Origin: an uncultured Parafilimonas sp.
GTDB lineage: Bacteria > Bacteroidota > Bacteroidia > Chitinophagales > Chitinophagaceae
Length of the DNA: 56,793 nt
Assembly: GCA_903882935.1 (NCBI GenBank)
Contig: CAIRZB010000104.1
Coordinates: 1-56,793, forward strand
Direction of reading: 5' to 3'
Part shown: piece by piece, positions 17,706 through 26,941 of the stretch
Numbering within the stretch: the first letter of the stretch is position 1
Layout: each line of letters begins with the position of its first letter
Position numbers and translations under genes: made by a program
Notes under the pieces: model-generated
Database searches by the model: none
Told to the model about the DNA's origin: nothing
Seen by the model: only the letters and a program-made list of their open reading frames with translations

Positions 17706-18905
17706 ATGGCACCATTTTTTTCCGAAATATGGATTGTTATTCAGGTAATAATTGGCTACAACCTTGTTTTGCCATTTGTGCTCTACCTTTTTTATCTGTT
17801 AAAAGGCCGGGAAATTGGCACTCCAGTGGCAGGGGCTAACCGCGACTATGCCATAATTGTTACCGCTTATGAGCAAACCCACACTTTGCCAGTGGTAATA
17901 GACTCAATATTGGCGGTGAACTACAGCAATTACCTTGTTTACATTGTAGCCGATAATTGTGATGTTTCGCAACTGGTATTTGCCGATGCGCGGGTAATTG
18001 TTCTGAGGCCGGAGGAAGTGTTAAAAAGCAACGTTAAGTCTCATTTTTATGCCATTAACAGGTTTAGGCGGCCCCATACCCATCTAACGATTATCGATAG
18101 CGACAATTTGGTGGATGCTGCCTATTTGAAAGAACTGGATAAGTTTTTTGATTTGGGTTTTTCCGCCGTGCAGGGGGTAAGGAAGCCCAAAAATTTGGAT
18201 ACCACAATTGCTTGCCTGGATGCCGCCAGGGACATCTATTACCATTTTTACGATGGCGAAGTGCTTTTTAACCTTGGCTCATCGGCCGCACTTGCAGGGT
18301 CTGGCATGGCATTTACAACTGAGTTGTACAAGGCGTGCCTCGGCAAAAGCGATATGTCGGGCGCAGGCTTTGACAAAGTGCTGCAATACGAAATAGTAAA
18401 AAGAAATTACCGGATAGCGTGCGCACCCGATGCTGTTGTTTTTGATGAAAAGACCTCCAAAACCGACCAGTTGGTAAACCAACGGGCCCGGTGGATAAAT
18501 ACATGGTTTAAATATTCGTGGTTTGGCTTTTCCATTTTAGGCAAAGGGCTGGTAAGGCTTAGTACAAATCAAATTCTTTTTGGCGTAATGCTTTTACGCC
18601 CTCCGTTGTTCATTTTCCTCATCATGTCAATGGGCTGTTTGTTTATTAACGCCTTATTACTAAACCCGTTGGCACTTTGGTGGGCAGCCTCGTTTGTATT
18701 TTTTGTTGCCGGTTTTATGATTGCCTTGGTTACCTCCCAAACCGATAAAAGGATATTTGCTTCGCTAAAAGACATACCCAAATTTGTTGGTATACAATTA
18801 CAGTCGTTGCTAAAGGCCCGTAAAGCCAACCAACGGTCAGTAGCCACAAGCCATTTTCATGCTGCCAAAATTGATGATATAAATAAGGGTAACCATGAGA
18901 TATAA
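17706..18905 (+). CDS. Membrane glycosyltransferase family 2
   Basis: Glycosyltransferase of 399 residues with an N-terminal membrane helix (about 8-30), a GT-A catalytic domain and two or three C-terminal membrane helices (about 295-345). Visible motifs are IVTAYEQT, the metal-binding region IIDSDNLVD, a later acidic region (GAGFDKVLQYE) and the QRARW box of membrane GT2 enzymes. It probably adds sugars to the lipid-linked repeat of the exopolysaccharide. The last 11 bases overlap the start of the 47-residue gene. Confidence 0.88.
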   Translation: MAPFFSEIWIVIQVIIGYNLVLPFVLYLFYLLKGREIGTPVAGANRDYAIIVTAYEQTHTLPVVIDSILAVNYSNYLVYIVADNCDVSQLVFADARVIVLRPEEVLKSNVKSHFYAINRFRRPHTHLTIIDSDNLVDAAYLKELDKFFDLGFSAVQGVRKPKNLDTTIACLDAARDIYYHFYDGEVLFNLGSSAALAGSGMAFTTELYKACLGKSDMSGAGFDKVLQYEIVKRNYRIACAPDAVVFDEKTSKTDQLVNQRARWINTWFKYSWFGFSILGKGLVRLSTNQILFGVMLLRPPLFIFLIMSMGCLFINALLLNPLALWWAASFVFFVAGFMIALVTSQTDKRIFASLKDIPKFVGIQLQSLLKARKANQRSVATSHFHAAKIDDINKGNHEI

Positions 18906-19038
18906 CCCGCCGCACGTAGAAACCGAGGATGAAAAAATAGTGGCCAAGGCAAGGGTTGAGAAAATTGCCAGAAAAGTGGCCATTTTAGTGGCATTGGTAA
19001 GTGTGTTCGTTTGGTTTGTTAAGATAATATTCTTGTAA
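18895..19038 (+). CDS. 47-residue single-pass membrane protein inside the polysaccharide operon
   Basis: Small gene reading MRYNPPHVETEDEKIV at its start, a charged stretch (KARVEKIARK), and then one membrane helix (about residues 28-47) ending KIIFL. Its ATG lies inside the end of the GT2 gene (11-base overlap) and its stop shares one base with the next ATG (TAATG), so it is fully embedded by coupled overlaps on both sides. That arrangement, and the amphipathic-plus-membrane layout, make it a probable real gene. It could be an accessory subunit of the glycosyltransferase or polymerase. No family recognised. Confidence 0.65.
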   Translation: MRYNPPHVETEDEKIVAKARVEKIARKVAILVALVSVFVWFVKIIFL

Positions 19039-20546
19039 TGGAAAATTTGTATTTGCCCATCTCAACAGGTGATAAAGCAAAAAAAACGCCAATACCTGTT
19101 TTGCTTAAACGGTGGATTAGTGAGCAAAAGCTCGACAATCCGTTCGGGTATATCGTTTTCTTTGCGGCGTCTATTTTATTTGCATTCATTGTATTTAAAA
19201 TGGGTATTGTTGGCGGGGCACTTGTGATGGTGTTGTTTATTGCCATACCTATTGTGTATGCCGTGGTAGCCTACCCAAATTTTGGCATCTGGGTATTGAT
19301 GATAATGGCCTACACGTTGTTTTTAATCATGAGTTCAGGCATCAATTTTCCGTTTGGTACACTAATGGATGCCCTCCAAGTATTACTATTCCTTGGGTTT
19401 TTTATACACCAGAAGAAAAGGCCCAACTGGGAGGGGCTTAAAGGGCCGGTATCGGTATTAATATTTTTTTGGATTGTTTTCAATGTTATCGAAGTTGCCA
19501 ACCCGGCTGCTGAAGCCCGCATTGCATGGGTTTATACCATTAGGTCGGTAGCCATTGTTACACTCACTTATTTTGTTTTCCTTTTCAACATCCGCACGGT
19601 AGAGTTTATACGGATTATTTTAAAAACTTGGATATTCCTTGCCATGTGGGCCGCATTTCATGGGTTGAAGCAGGAATATATTGGCTTTTCAGCATCGGAA
19701 GAGGCCTACTTGCATTCCAGCCCCGATATAGCGGGTTTATTGTTTATTGACGGCCACTGGCGCAAGATGTCCTTCCTTTCCGATCCGGTTGCCTTTTCAT
19801 ATAATATGGTGGTTGGCAGCCTTTTGTGTATGGCGTTGTTAACCGGCCCCATAAAATTTTGGAAAAAAGGGGTGCTGGTTTTTTGCATATTTATAATGCT
19901 TTGGGCCATGCTTACCTCGGGTACAAGGGGGGCCTATGTTTTAGTGCCTGTTTCATTACTCATGTTTGCAATACTAAAGTTTAATAAAATGGTGCTTCGC
20001 GGTGCCATAGTTGGCGCGGTGGTGATTCTTGGCTTAATATTCGTACCCACATCAAACCCCACATTATACCGTTTTCAATCAGCCTTTAAGCCTTCCGACG
20101 ACCCCTCGTTCAACGTGCGTAAAGCCAACCAAAAAAGGATACAACCGTATATTTGGGCGCACCCAATTGGCGGTGGGTTGGGGGCAACTGGCGCGTGGGG
20201 GCAACGGTTTGCACCAAACTCTTTTTTAGCCCATTTTCCCCCAGACAGTGGCTATGTGCGTGTTGCGGTTGAGCTTGGCTGGTTAGGCCTATTCTTGTTT
20301 TGCCTGCTGGTGTTCACTATTTTAAAACTGGGTATTACCAATTATTATCTAATACACGACCCGGAACTTAAAACCTATTGCTTTGCCATGGTATTGATAG
20401 TTTTTGCCTATAATATTGGCAACTATCCCCAAGAAGCGTTGGTGCAATTTCCGTCTAACATCTATTTTTACCTTGTTACAGCACTAATAACCATTACCCT
20501 TAGGCTTGATAAACAAAAAAACAAACATTTGCATGCAACCCATTGA
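19038..20546 (+). CDS. O-antigen ligase/Wzy-like polymerase
   Basis: Polytopic membrane protein of 502 residues with about ten or more hydrophobic helices. A large periplasmic loop near residues 345-410 contains the family-type segment FAPNSFLAHFPPDSGYVRVAVELGW (split over two membrane flanks) that resembles the Wzy_C/WaaL domain. It likely polymerises or transfers repeat units of the exopolysaccharide. It starts in the stop codon of the 47-residue gene and ends immediately before the GT4 gene. Confidence 0.82.
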   Translation: MENLYLPISTGDKAKKTPIPVLLKRWISEQKLDNPFGYIVFFAASILFAFIVFKMGIVGGALVMVLFIAIPIVYAVVAYPNFGIWVLMIMAYTLFLIMSSGINFPFGTLMDALQVLLFLGFFIHQKKRPNWEGLKGPVSVLIFFWIVFNVIEVANPAAEARIAWVYTIRSVAIVTLTYFVFLFNIRTVEFIRIILKTWIFLAMWAAFHGLKQEYIGFSASEEAYLHSSPDIAGLLFIDGHWRKMSFLSDPVAFSYNMVVGSLLCMALLTGPIKFWKKGVLVFCIFIMLWAMLTSGTRGAYVLVPVSLLMFAILKFNKMVLRGAIVGAVVILGLIFVPTSNPTLYRFQSAFKPSDDPSFNVRKANQKRIQPYIWAHPIGGGLGATGAWGQRFAPNSFLAHFPPDSGYVRVAVELGWLGLFLFCLLVFTILKLGITNYYLIHDPELKTYCFAMVLIVFAYNIGNYPQEALVQFPSNIYFYLVTALITITLRLDKQKNKHLHATH

Positions 20547-20547
20547 C

Positions 20548-21741
20548 ATGATACAAGATAGGGACTTTGTAATTGTTGGCCAACAGCCATGGGATGTGGA
20601 AATTGGCAGTAATTGCAAAAATATCGCCGTTGAATTAAGTCGGCACAATAGGGTGCTGTATGTAAACTCGCCCCTTGACAGGATAACCATGTACCGGCGT
20701 AAACATGAGCCAGCGGTAAAAAAACGAATAGAGATAGTGCAAGGCAAGCAAAACGGTTTGGAAAAGATAGCCGATAACCTTTGGACCTATTACCCGGAAA
20801 AAATGATTGAGTCCATCAATTGGATAAAATCGCCCGGTTTGTTTAACCTGCTTAACAAACGTAACAATAAAATATTTGCCCGTTGCATACAAAACGATAT
20901 GGCGCAACTGGGTTTCAACAACGCAATATTGTTTAATGACAATGACATTTTTAGGTGCTTTTATTTAAAGGATTTTTTGAAACCCAAAGTAAGTATTTAC
21001 TACTCGCGCGATTACTTGTTAACGGTTGATTATTGGAAGCTGCACGGCACCCGGCTTGAGCCAAAGCTGATAGCCAAAAGCGACGTTTGCGTGGCCAACT
21101 CCACCTACTTGGCAGATTATTGCCGCCAGTATAACCCGGCATCCTATTATGTAGGGCAGGGCTGCGAGCTGGGGATATTTTCCCAAAGCAGTTATGCCAC
21201 CCCACAGGATGTTGCGGCCATTGCTAAGCCTGTGATAGGGTATGTTGGTGCCTTACAGGCGTTGCGGCTTGACATTGATTTGTTGGTACATATTGCAACG
21301 GCAAAGCCGCAGTGGCAAATAGTGCTGGTTGGCCCAGAGGATGAAGCATTCCGATCGAGCAGCCTGCACCGATTGCCCAATGTGCATTTTTTGGGCAGCA
21401 AAGTGCCCGACAGCCTGCCTGCCTACATAAATGCCTTTGATGTGTGCCTTAACCCGCAGGTGATTAACGAGGTTACCAGGGGCAACTACCCACGGAAAAT
21501 TGACGAATACCTAGCCATGGGCAAACCAATTGTGGCCACGGAAACCGGTTTTATGAAAACAGTTTTCAGCGGGCATACGTATTTGTGTACTTCTGCGGAT
21601 GGTTACGTGTCGGCCATTGAAAAAGCATTATTAGAAGATAGCCCGCAACTGCAACAACAGCGCAAAGAATTTGCGGTCAGCCATAGCTGGGAGAACAATG
21701 TGAGGGAAATTTATAAGGCGGTGAATAGCATCAGCAAGTAA
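20548..21741 (+). CDS. GT4-type glycosyltransferase of the polysaccharide cluster
   Basis: Glycosyltransferase of 397 residues with the GT-B fold. The N-terminal domain begins DRDFVIVGQQPWD. The C-terminal domain contains GYVGALQALRLDIDLLV and the donor-site segment NYPRKIDEYLAMGKPIV with the family Glu residues. The ATG at 20548 is one base after the preceding stop; an in-frame ATG at 20533 overlapping the upstream gene is also possible. It is the last gene of the exopolysaccharide operon. Confidence 0.85.
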   Translation: MIQDRDFVIVGQQPWDVEIGSNCKNIAVELSRHNRVLYVNSPLDRITMYRRKHEPAVKKRIEIVQGKQNGLEKIADNLWTYYPEKMIESINWIKSPGLFNLLNKRNNKIFARCIQNDMAQLGFNNAILFNDNDIFRCFYLKDFLKPKVSIYYSRDYLLTVDYWKLHGTRLEPKLIAKSDVCVANSTYLADYCRQYNPASYYVGQGCELGIFSQSSYATPQDVAAIAKPVIGYVGALQALRLDIDLLVHIATAKPQWQIVLVGPEDEAFRSSSLHRLPNVHFLGSKVPDSLPAYINAFDVCLNPQVINEVTRGNYPRKIDEYLAMGKPIVATETGFMKTVFSGHTYLCTSADGYVSAIEKALLEDSPQLQQQRKEFAVSHSWENNVREIYKAVNSISK

Positions 21742-21828
21742 ACCAACGCGAAAAACTTCGTTTTTTCAGAAAGCCGCTGATGGCAAAATTCGGTTTAAAA
21801 AAAATATCGCGGTAACCATATTTACCCC

Positions 21829-21836
21829 TACCTTTG
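21829..21836 (+). promoter_or_regulatory. Promoter -7 element of rpmI-rplT
   Basis: TACCTTTG matches the Bacteroidota -7 element and gives a leader of about 80 bases before rpmI. No clear -33 element. Confidence 0.5.
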
Positions 21837-21868
21837 CAGCCCAAATTTTCCCACAAGGTCTAACAAGT

Positions 21869-21886
21869 GCCGCGCCTGAGCGTGGC
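21869..21886 (+). promoter_or_regulatory. Leader hairpin ahead of rpmI
   Basis: GCCGCGC and GCGTGGC form a 7-base stem with one G-T pair and a CTGA loop in the 5' leader. L20 represses its own operon through leader RNA structure in other bacteria; this hairpin is a candidate site but the match is only positional. Confidence 0.35.
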
Positions 21887-21922
21887 CGCCAGCAGGGAGT
21901 AATCTTTACCGATTATTAAATT

Positions 21923-22120
21923 ATGCCAAAAGTTAAAACAAACTCGAGCGCAAAAAAACGCTTCAAAGTTACCGGCACAGGTGAAATAACCTTTCAAAAA
22001 GCTTTCAAGAGGCACATTTTGACCAAGAAATCAAAAAAACGTAAGCGTGCATTGCGCCAAAAAGGTGTAGTGGGCGGCCCAAACAGGGATTTTGTAATGC
22101 GTTTATTGAGGTTAAAATAA
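21923..22120 (+). CDS. rpmI: Ribosomal protein bL35
   Basis: Large-subunit protein of 65 residues, normal for bL35. It starts [18 protein letters not shown] and is rich in Lys and Arg ([13 protein letters not shown]). It is the first gene of the rpmI-rplT pair; infC, which commonly precedes them, is not here, and the gene instead follows the exopolysaccharide operon. Confidence 0.97.
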   Translation: MPKVKTNSSAKKRFKVTGTGEITFQKAFKRHILTKKSKKRKRALRQKGVVGGPNRDFVMRLLRLK

Positions 22121-22236
22121 ATAGCCATGCCCCCAAACCTTAAGGGGGGTGATAGAAATGCTGAGGGAATAAACCAATTTATAAAATTTGTTAGTTGTGC
22201 CGCCAGTTAGTGAGCCGCTGACTTAAAAATTATAGT

Positions 22237-22581
22237 ATGCCACGTTCAAAAAATGCAGTAGCATCTAGGGCAAGAAGAAAAAGAATACTTGACCAAGCCA
22301 AAGGTTTTTACGGTAAACGTAAAAACGTTTATACCGTTGCCAAAAATATTGTTGAAAAAGGTTTAACATACAGCTATGTAGGCCGTAAGTTGAAGAAGCG
22401 TGAATACCGCCAATTGTGGATTGCACGTATTAACGCCGCCGCAAGGGAAGAAGGTATTACTTACAGTGAATTTATTAACAAACTTAGCGTTAAGGGTATC
22501 GACATTAACCGCAAGGTTCTTGCTGACTTGGCGATGAATGAGCCAGCGAGCTTTAAGGCACTTGTTGCTTCAGTTAAATAA
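22237..22581 (+). CDS. rplT: Ribosomal protein bL20
   Basis: Large-subunit assembly protein of 114 residues, normal for bL20. Landmarks are [44 protein letters not shown] and YSEFINKL. It follows rpmI by 116 bases, a longer gap than usual, and ends just before a strong terminator. Confidence 0.98.
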   Translation: MPRSKNAVASRARRKRILDQAKGFYGKRKNVYTVAKNIVEKGLTYSYVGRKLKKREYRQLWIARINAAAREEGITYSEFINKLSVKGIDINRKVLADLAMNEPASFKALVASVK

Positions 22582-22616
22582 ATTATACTTAGTATCAAGC
22601 TACTTGAAACTATATT

Positions 22617-22648
22617 AACCGTCCCGTAAAACGGGGCGGTTTTTTTTA
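22617..22648 (+). terminator. Strong terminator after rplT
   Basis: An 11-base stem (AACCGTCCCGT / ACGGGGCGGTT, one T-G pair) with an AAA loop is followed directly by a run of T. Confidence 0.92.
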
Positions 22649-22670
22649 TTTAATTATTTGTGTAATCTTA

Positions 22671-22678
22671 TACATTTG
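22671..22678 (+). promoter_or_regulatory. Promoter -7 element of the arginine decarboxylase gene
   Basis: TACATTTG matches TAnnTTTG and would give a leader of about 40 bases before the start codon at 22723. Confidence 0.5.
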
Positions 22679-22722
22679 TACCGGAAAAATTTTTCTTCAT
22701 ATAATTTAATGCACCCAAGGGG

Positions 22723-24150
22723 ATGAATAATACCTACACCGACCTGGTGAAGCAAACCTTCCACTTTCCACAAGATGATTTTGATGTTGACGACAATGGC
22801 TACTTACAGTTTAACGGTGTTGACCTTAGGGCACTAATTGAGAAATACGGCACACCCTTAAAACTTAGCTACCTGCCAAAGATTGGCAGCCAAATAAACA
22901 AAGCCAAGGAAATGTTTGACAAAGCTTTCAAGAAGCACAAATATGAAGGCAAATACTTTTACTGCTATTGCACCAAAAGCTCGCACTTTTCTTTTATAGT
23001 GGAAGAAGCACTAAAGCACGAGATACACCTGGAAACTTCCTACGCCTACGATATTGAAATAATAAACCGTTTGTACGAGCGCAGGAAGATTACAAAGGAT
23101 ACATTCATCATCTGCAATGGCTTCAAACAAAAATCTTATACCTCCCGCATTGCACGGCTAATAAACACTGGGTTTAAAAATGTGGTACCCATTTTAGACA
23201 ATAAAGAAGAGCTTACGGCCTACAGGCGCAGTGTTCGCCAGCCTTTTAAAGTGGGCATACGTGTTGCTGCTGAGGAAGAGCCTACTTTTCCATTTTATAC
23301 ATCGCGTTTAGGCATCAGGCCCAAGGATATTTTGGAGTTTTATGTGGATGAAATTGAAGGCAACGAGGATAAGTTTCAGCTGAAAATGTTGCATATCTTT
23401 CTTAACAAAGGCATTAAGGACGATATATACTACTGGAGCGAATTGAATAAAATCATCAACCTGTACTGCCAGCTTAAAAAGATTTGCCCTGAACTGGATT
23501 CAATCAATATAGGCGGCGGCTTCCCTATTAAGCATTCGTTGGGTTTTGAGTATGACTACCAGTTTATGATTAACGAAATTGTTGGCAACATTAAAAAGGC
23601 CTGCAAAAAGTCTAAAGTGCCGATGCCCAATATTTATACTGAGTTCGGCAGCTACACGGTAGGGGAGAGCATGGCACACATTTACAGTGTTATTGCCGAG
23701 AAAAACCAAAACGACCGCGAAACCTGGTACATGATTGATTCCAGCTTTATCACCACCCTGCCAGACACTTGGGGTATAGGTGAAAAGTTTTTGATGCTGC
23801 CGGTTAATAAATGGGATAACGATTACCAGCGCGTAGTACTGGGCGGTATTACCTGCGACAGCCACGACTATTACGATAGTGAGGAGCATATTAATGAAGT
23901 GTTCCTGCCAAAATTGACACATGAAAAAAATACGGGAGATTCCCCGAATATCGAACCCCTGTACGTTGGCTTCTTCCATACGGGTGCTTATCAGGATCAG
24001 ATAAGCGGGTACGGCGGCATTAAGCATTGCCTAATACCATCGCCCAAACACATTATTATTGGGTACGAAAAATCGGGCAAGCTGGTGGACTGGGTGTACG
24101 CCAAGGAGCAAACGGCGCAAAGCATGCTAAAAATACTCGGCTACCTTTAA
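22723..24150 (+). CDS. speA: Arginine decarboxylase, short Bacteroidota type
   Basis: PLP enzyme with the alanine-racemase fold that makes agmatine from arginine, the first step of polyamine synthesis. The 475-residue protein lacks insertions found in the 630-660-residue SpeA of enterobacteria. The PLP Lys is in YCTKSSHFSF, the phosphate-binding glycine stretch in NIGGGFPIKH, and the C-terminal catalytic Cys-Asp region in GGITCDSHDYYD. It has its own promoter and converges on glutamate dehydrogenase across a long hairpin. Confidence 0.85.
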   Translation: MNNTYTDLVKQTFHFPQDDFDVDDNGYLQFNGVDLRALIEKYGTPLKLSYLPKIGSQINKAKEMFDKAFKKHKYEGKYFYCYCTKSSHFSFIVEEALKHEIHLETSYAYDIEIINRLYERRKITKDTFIICNGFKQKSYTSRIARLINTGFKNVVPILDNKEELTAYRRSVRQPFKVGIRVAAEEEPTFPFYTSRLGIRPKDILEFYVDEIEGNEDKFQLKMLHIFLNKGIKDDIYYWSELNKIINLYCQLKKICPELDSINIGGGFPIKHSLGFEYDYQFMINEIVGNIKKACKKSKVPMPNIYTEFGSYTVGESMAHIYSVIAEKNQNDRETWYMIDSSFITTLPDTWGIGEKFLMLPVNKWDNDYQRVVLGGITCDSHDYYDSEEHINEVFLPKLTHEKNTGDSPNIEPLYVGFFHTGAYQDQISGYGGIKHCLIPSPKHIIIGYEKSGKLVDWVYAKEQTAQSMLKILGYL

Positions 24151-24203
24151 ATTAATTTGTCCAAACCAGCGGTTGCTCGTGGGCGTGGCTTTAAATATTC
24201 ATG

Positions 24204-24243
24204 TAAAGAGAATTGCAGCCAACGTTGGCGGCAATTCTCTTTA
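24204..24243. terminator. Long bidirectional hairpin between convergent genes
   Basis: A 13-base outer stem (TAAAGAGAATTGC and complement) and a 6-base inner stem (GCCAAC / GTTGGC) are separated by a single A-G mismatch, giving a nearly perfect 40-base inverted repeat. It lies between the convergent speA and glutamate dehydrogenase genes and probably ends both transcripts. Confidence 0.8.
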
Positions 24244-24262
24244 TATCCTACAACAGCAGCAG

Positions 24263-25681
24263 TTATGGGAATATGCCCAGTTCTGCATAAGCCGTACCAA
24301 CCTTATTGATGGCTACCACATAAGCTGCCGTGCGCATGTCAGGTATCGATGGATTGGCTTTCCATATTGACATTATTTCCCTGGTTGCTTCCACCATGGT
24401 TTCTTCCAACCCGCTGTGTACCAAATCTGCTTCGCTAGCACCATGTTCAATAACCTTCCGTTCTTGTTCGTTCACGGTTTTGCCAGTCAGTTCCTCAATC
24501 TGGCCAATGATATGCTTGTTCATATTCTCGGTAAAGCGTTTTTCCATACGCCCATACCGCACGTGGCTAAGGTTCTTCAGCCATTCAAAATACGATACGG
24601 TTACACCGCCTGCATTCAAGTACATGTCGGGTATTATCAATGTACCCTTTGCCACCAATATTTCATCTGCTTCTGGTGTTAATGGCCCGTTGGCTGCCTC
24701 ACCAATAATTTTTGCCTTTACCCTACTTGCGTTTTCGCCATTTATTACGTTTTCTAAGGCGGCGGGTATCAATATGTCGCAGGCCAGCTCCAATGCCTCA
24801 CTGCTTACCAATATGTTCTCTGCCCCCGGGAAATGGAGGATGGAGCCTGTTTTTTTACGGTGCTGAAATACTTCCTCTTCATTCAGCCCATCCGCATTGT
24901 AAATAGCCCCTTCATATTCGGCTATCGCTACCACTTTTGCGCCGTGTTCCCTAAAAAATTTCGCCGAATAATAGCCCACATTGCCCAAACCTTGAACCAC
25001 AACCTTTTTGTCTTCCACGCCAACAGTAAGGCCTAAGTCACGCATTACATCCTCCATCATACACACTTCGCGCACGCCAAAAAATACGCCCATGCCCGTA
25101 GCCTCTTTCCTGCCCTTAACGCCGCCTTGGGTTATAGGTTTGCCGGTAACGCAGCCTGCCGCGTCTATTTCACCCGGCCGCATGGTTGAATAAGTGTCCA
25201 GTATCCAAGCCATTTCACGTTCGCCGGTGCCATAGTCTGGGGCGGGTACATCGGTGCCTGGGCCAATAAAGTTTTTCTTTACTAACTCAGATGTGTACCT
25301 GCGGGTAATTTTTTGCAGCTCAAACTCACTATACTTTCTCGGGTTGATTTTAATGCCGCCCTTGCCGCCGCCGAATGGCACATTTACGATGGCGCATTTG
25401 TAAGTCATTAGCGCGGCCAATGCCATCACCTCGTCTTGGTTAACGGCCTCACTAAAACGTATACCGCCTTTGCAGGGTGCTTTGTGGTGGCTGTGCTGCA
25501 CACGGTAAGCCTCAATTACCTCAATGGTGCCGTCGTCCCTTTTAATGGGGAATTTCATTTGGAACACCGCGTTACATACTTTAATCTGTTCAAGTAAGCC
25601 CGCTTCCCATTTGGTAAACTTCGCGGCTTTGTCAAAACTTTTGGTAACGCTTTCGAAAAAACTATACGTTTGTTCTGTCAT
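24263..25681 (-). CDS. gdhA: Glu/Leu/Phe/Val-family dehydrogenase (glutamate dehydrogenase)
   Basis: Amino-acid dehydrogenase of 472 residues. The substrate domain has PCKGGIRF, the catalytic Lys in FGGGKGGIKINP, and GPGTDVPAPDYGTGEREM. The nucleotide domain has VVVQGLGNVGYYSAKFF and GEAANGPLTPEAD. This arrangement fits NAD- or NADP-linked glutamate dehydrogenase. The ATG at 25681 (MTEQTYSFFES) is preferred over an in-frame codon at 25702. Cofactor preference is not certain. Confidence 0.9.
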   Translation of the reverse strand: MTEQTYSFFESVTKSFDKAAKFTKWEAGLLEQIKVCNAVFQMKFPIKRDDGTIEVIEAYRVQHSHHKAPCKGGIRFSEAVNQDEVMALAALMTYKCAIVNVPFGGGKGGIKINPRKYSEFELQKITRRYTSELVKKNFIGPGTDVPAPDYGTGEREMAWILDTYSTMRPGEIDAAGCVTGKPITQGGVKGRKEATGMGVFFGVREVCMMEDVMRDLGLTVGVEDKKVVVQGLGNVGYYSAKFFREHGAKVVAIAEYEGAIYNADGLNEEEVFQHRKKTGSILHFPGAENILVSSEALELACDILIPAALENVINGENASRVKAKIIGEAANGPLTPEADEILVAKGTLIIPDMYLNAGGVTVSYFEWLKNLSHVRYGRMEKRFTENMNKHIIGQIEELTGKTVNEQERKVIEHGASEADLVHSGLEETMVEATREIMSIWKANPSIPDMRTAAYVVAINKVGTAYAELGIFP

Positions 25682-25833
25682 AAGATGTTTTTTATATTGC
25701 AATCGTTAGAAAAAACTAATGAACGTTTGTTATTTTAAAATATGTAAATTTTCCATATTTGTTCCTCCGAAAAAGTATTTTCGGCTCGTATAAATGATAA
25801 TGGTAAATAAAAAAGTAAAAACTTGGCGGCGTA

Positions 25834-26052
25834 TTATTCCCGCTCTAGCTTTTTAATTTTCCGCTCCAAACTAAGCATGTATAAAAATAACCCGGTTATA
25901 ATGATGGCTGCGACCGTAATAACCACATAAATTTTGCCATTGCTGCGCATAAAATCAGCAGAATCGTTATTACTGGAATCTTGGGCCATGGCCACCAAGT
26001 TTACTAAGCAAAACGCTAAAAACATTCCCGATCTTTTAATAAGCTTATCCAT
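25834..26052 (-). CDS. ccmD: CcmD-family heme exporter small subunit
   Basis: Protein of 72 residues with an N-terminal hydrophobic signal-like segment (about 8-23), a short polar stretch, one central membrane helix (about 40-61) and a charged tail (SLERKIKKLERE), the layout of Bacteroidota CcmD-like proteins. CcmD helps release holo-CcmE from the CcmABC heme transporter. Its start overlaps the end of ccmC by 8 bases. Confidence 0.8.
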   Translation of the reverse strand: MDKLIKRSGMFLAFCLVNLVAMAQDSSNNDSADFMRSNGKIYVVITVAAIIITGLFLYMLSLERKIKKLERE

Positions 26053-26731
26053 TATTTGTTCTCTTTTCTATTATTAAATGTAGCCTTACACGCAAATTTG
26101 TTATCCAAACACCGGTCAATGTCCAACCAAGTACACCCAGCCATAAAAACAGGGTAATTACTGCCGCAGAATCGTTGGGGTTTAAGCCAGGGTTTCCGTT
26201 TGCACCTTGGCCGCCCGGGTGTAGTGATTCCGACATCCGGGGTAGTATCCAAATGGTAGGGAAAAGCATAGCAAAAGCAAAAATATTGTACACAGCGCCA
26301 ATTTTAGCCCTATTGTCCGCATCCACAATGGAACCGCGCAATACAAAATAGGCCAAATATATCAGGAGGGATATTGCGGCACCTATTAATTTAGGATCGC
26401 TCTTCCAAATGGAAGCATCACCCCACTGGTAGGTTGCCCACACCGCGCCCGTTATCAAACCCAATATGCAGTACACCGTGCCAACCCTTGCAAATTCCAA
26501 GGCATTGTAATCATGACTTGTTTTCGGACTCCTGAGGTATTTGATGGAGTATACCACCGAAACAACGTAAAATATCATCATGCCAAACCACATAGGCACA
26601 TGGAAGAAGGTGTTGCGCACAGATTCCTGCAATCTGCCTTGCAGCACCGGCACCTTAACCAAAAAACCCACTGTGCAAATGCAGAGCAACGCTAAGTAGG
26701 CTAATATTTTCCACCAATTTTTGGCAATCAT
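26045..26731 (-). CDS. ccmC: Heme exporter/cytochrome c assembly protein CcmC
   Basis: Membrane protein of 228 residues with six hydrophobic helices and the CcmC features: His in HVPMWFGMM, the tryptophan-rich periplasmic segment YQWGDASIWKSDPKL, and a second His in ESLHPGG. It handles heme at the outer face of the membrane for cytochrome c maturation. It lies between ccmB and ccmD on the minus strand; ccmA and ccmE are not in the window. Confidence 0.9.
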   Translation of the reverse strand: MIAKNWWKILAYLALLCICTVGFLVKVPVLQGRLQESVRNTFFHVPMWFGMMIFYVVSVVYSIKYLRSPKTSHDYNALEFARVGTVYCILGLITGAVWATYQWGDASIWKSDPKLIGAAISLLIYLAYFVLRGSIVDADNRAKIGAVYNIFAFAMLFPTIWILPRMSESLHPGGQGANGNPGLNPNDSAAVITLFLWLGVLGWTLTGVWITNLRVRLHLIIEKRTNNG

Positions 26732-26941
26732 GTATGTTTGTTTAACAGCAATTGTAATACAGATACCTGTGCAATGTTGCTTTGTTCAGCGGGGCAAAAT
26801 TAGGGGTAAAGGGCGTGTTCTTCCAAAACTTAGTTTTTAGTCCACGGGCCATAGGCAATTGTCCATGTTCCCTAGGAAAAAATATGCGGAATATTGGTTT
26901 ACCCGTTCCAAGCCCCTGTTTAGGGGATGCGGGTACCGGTT

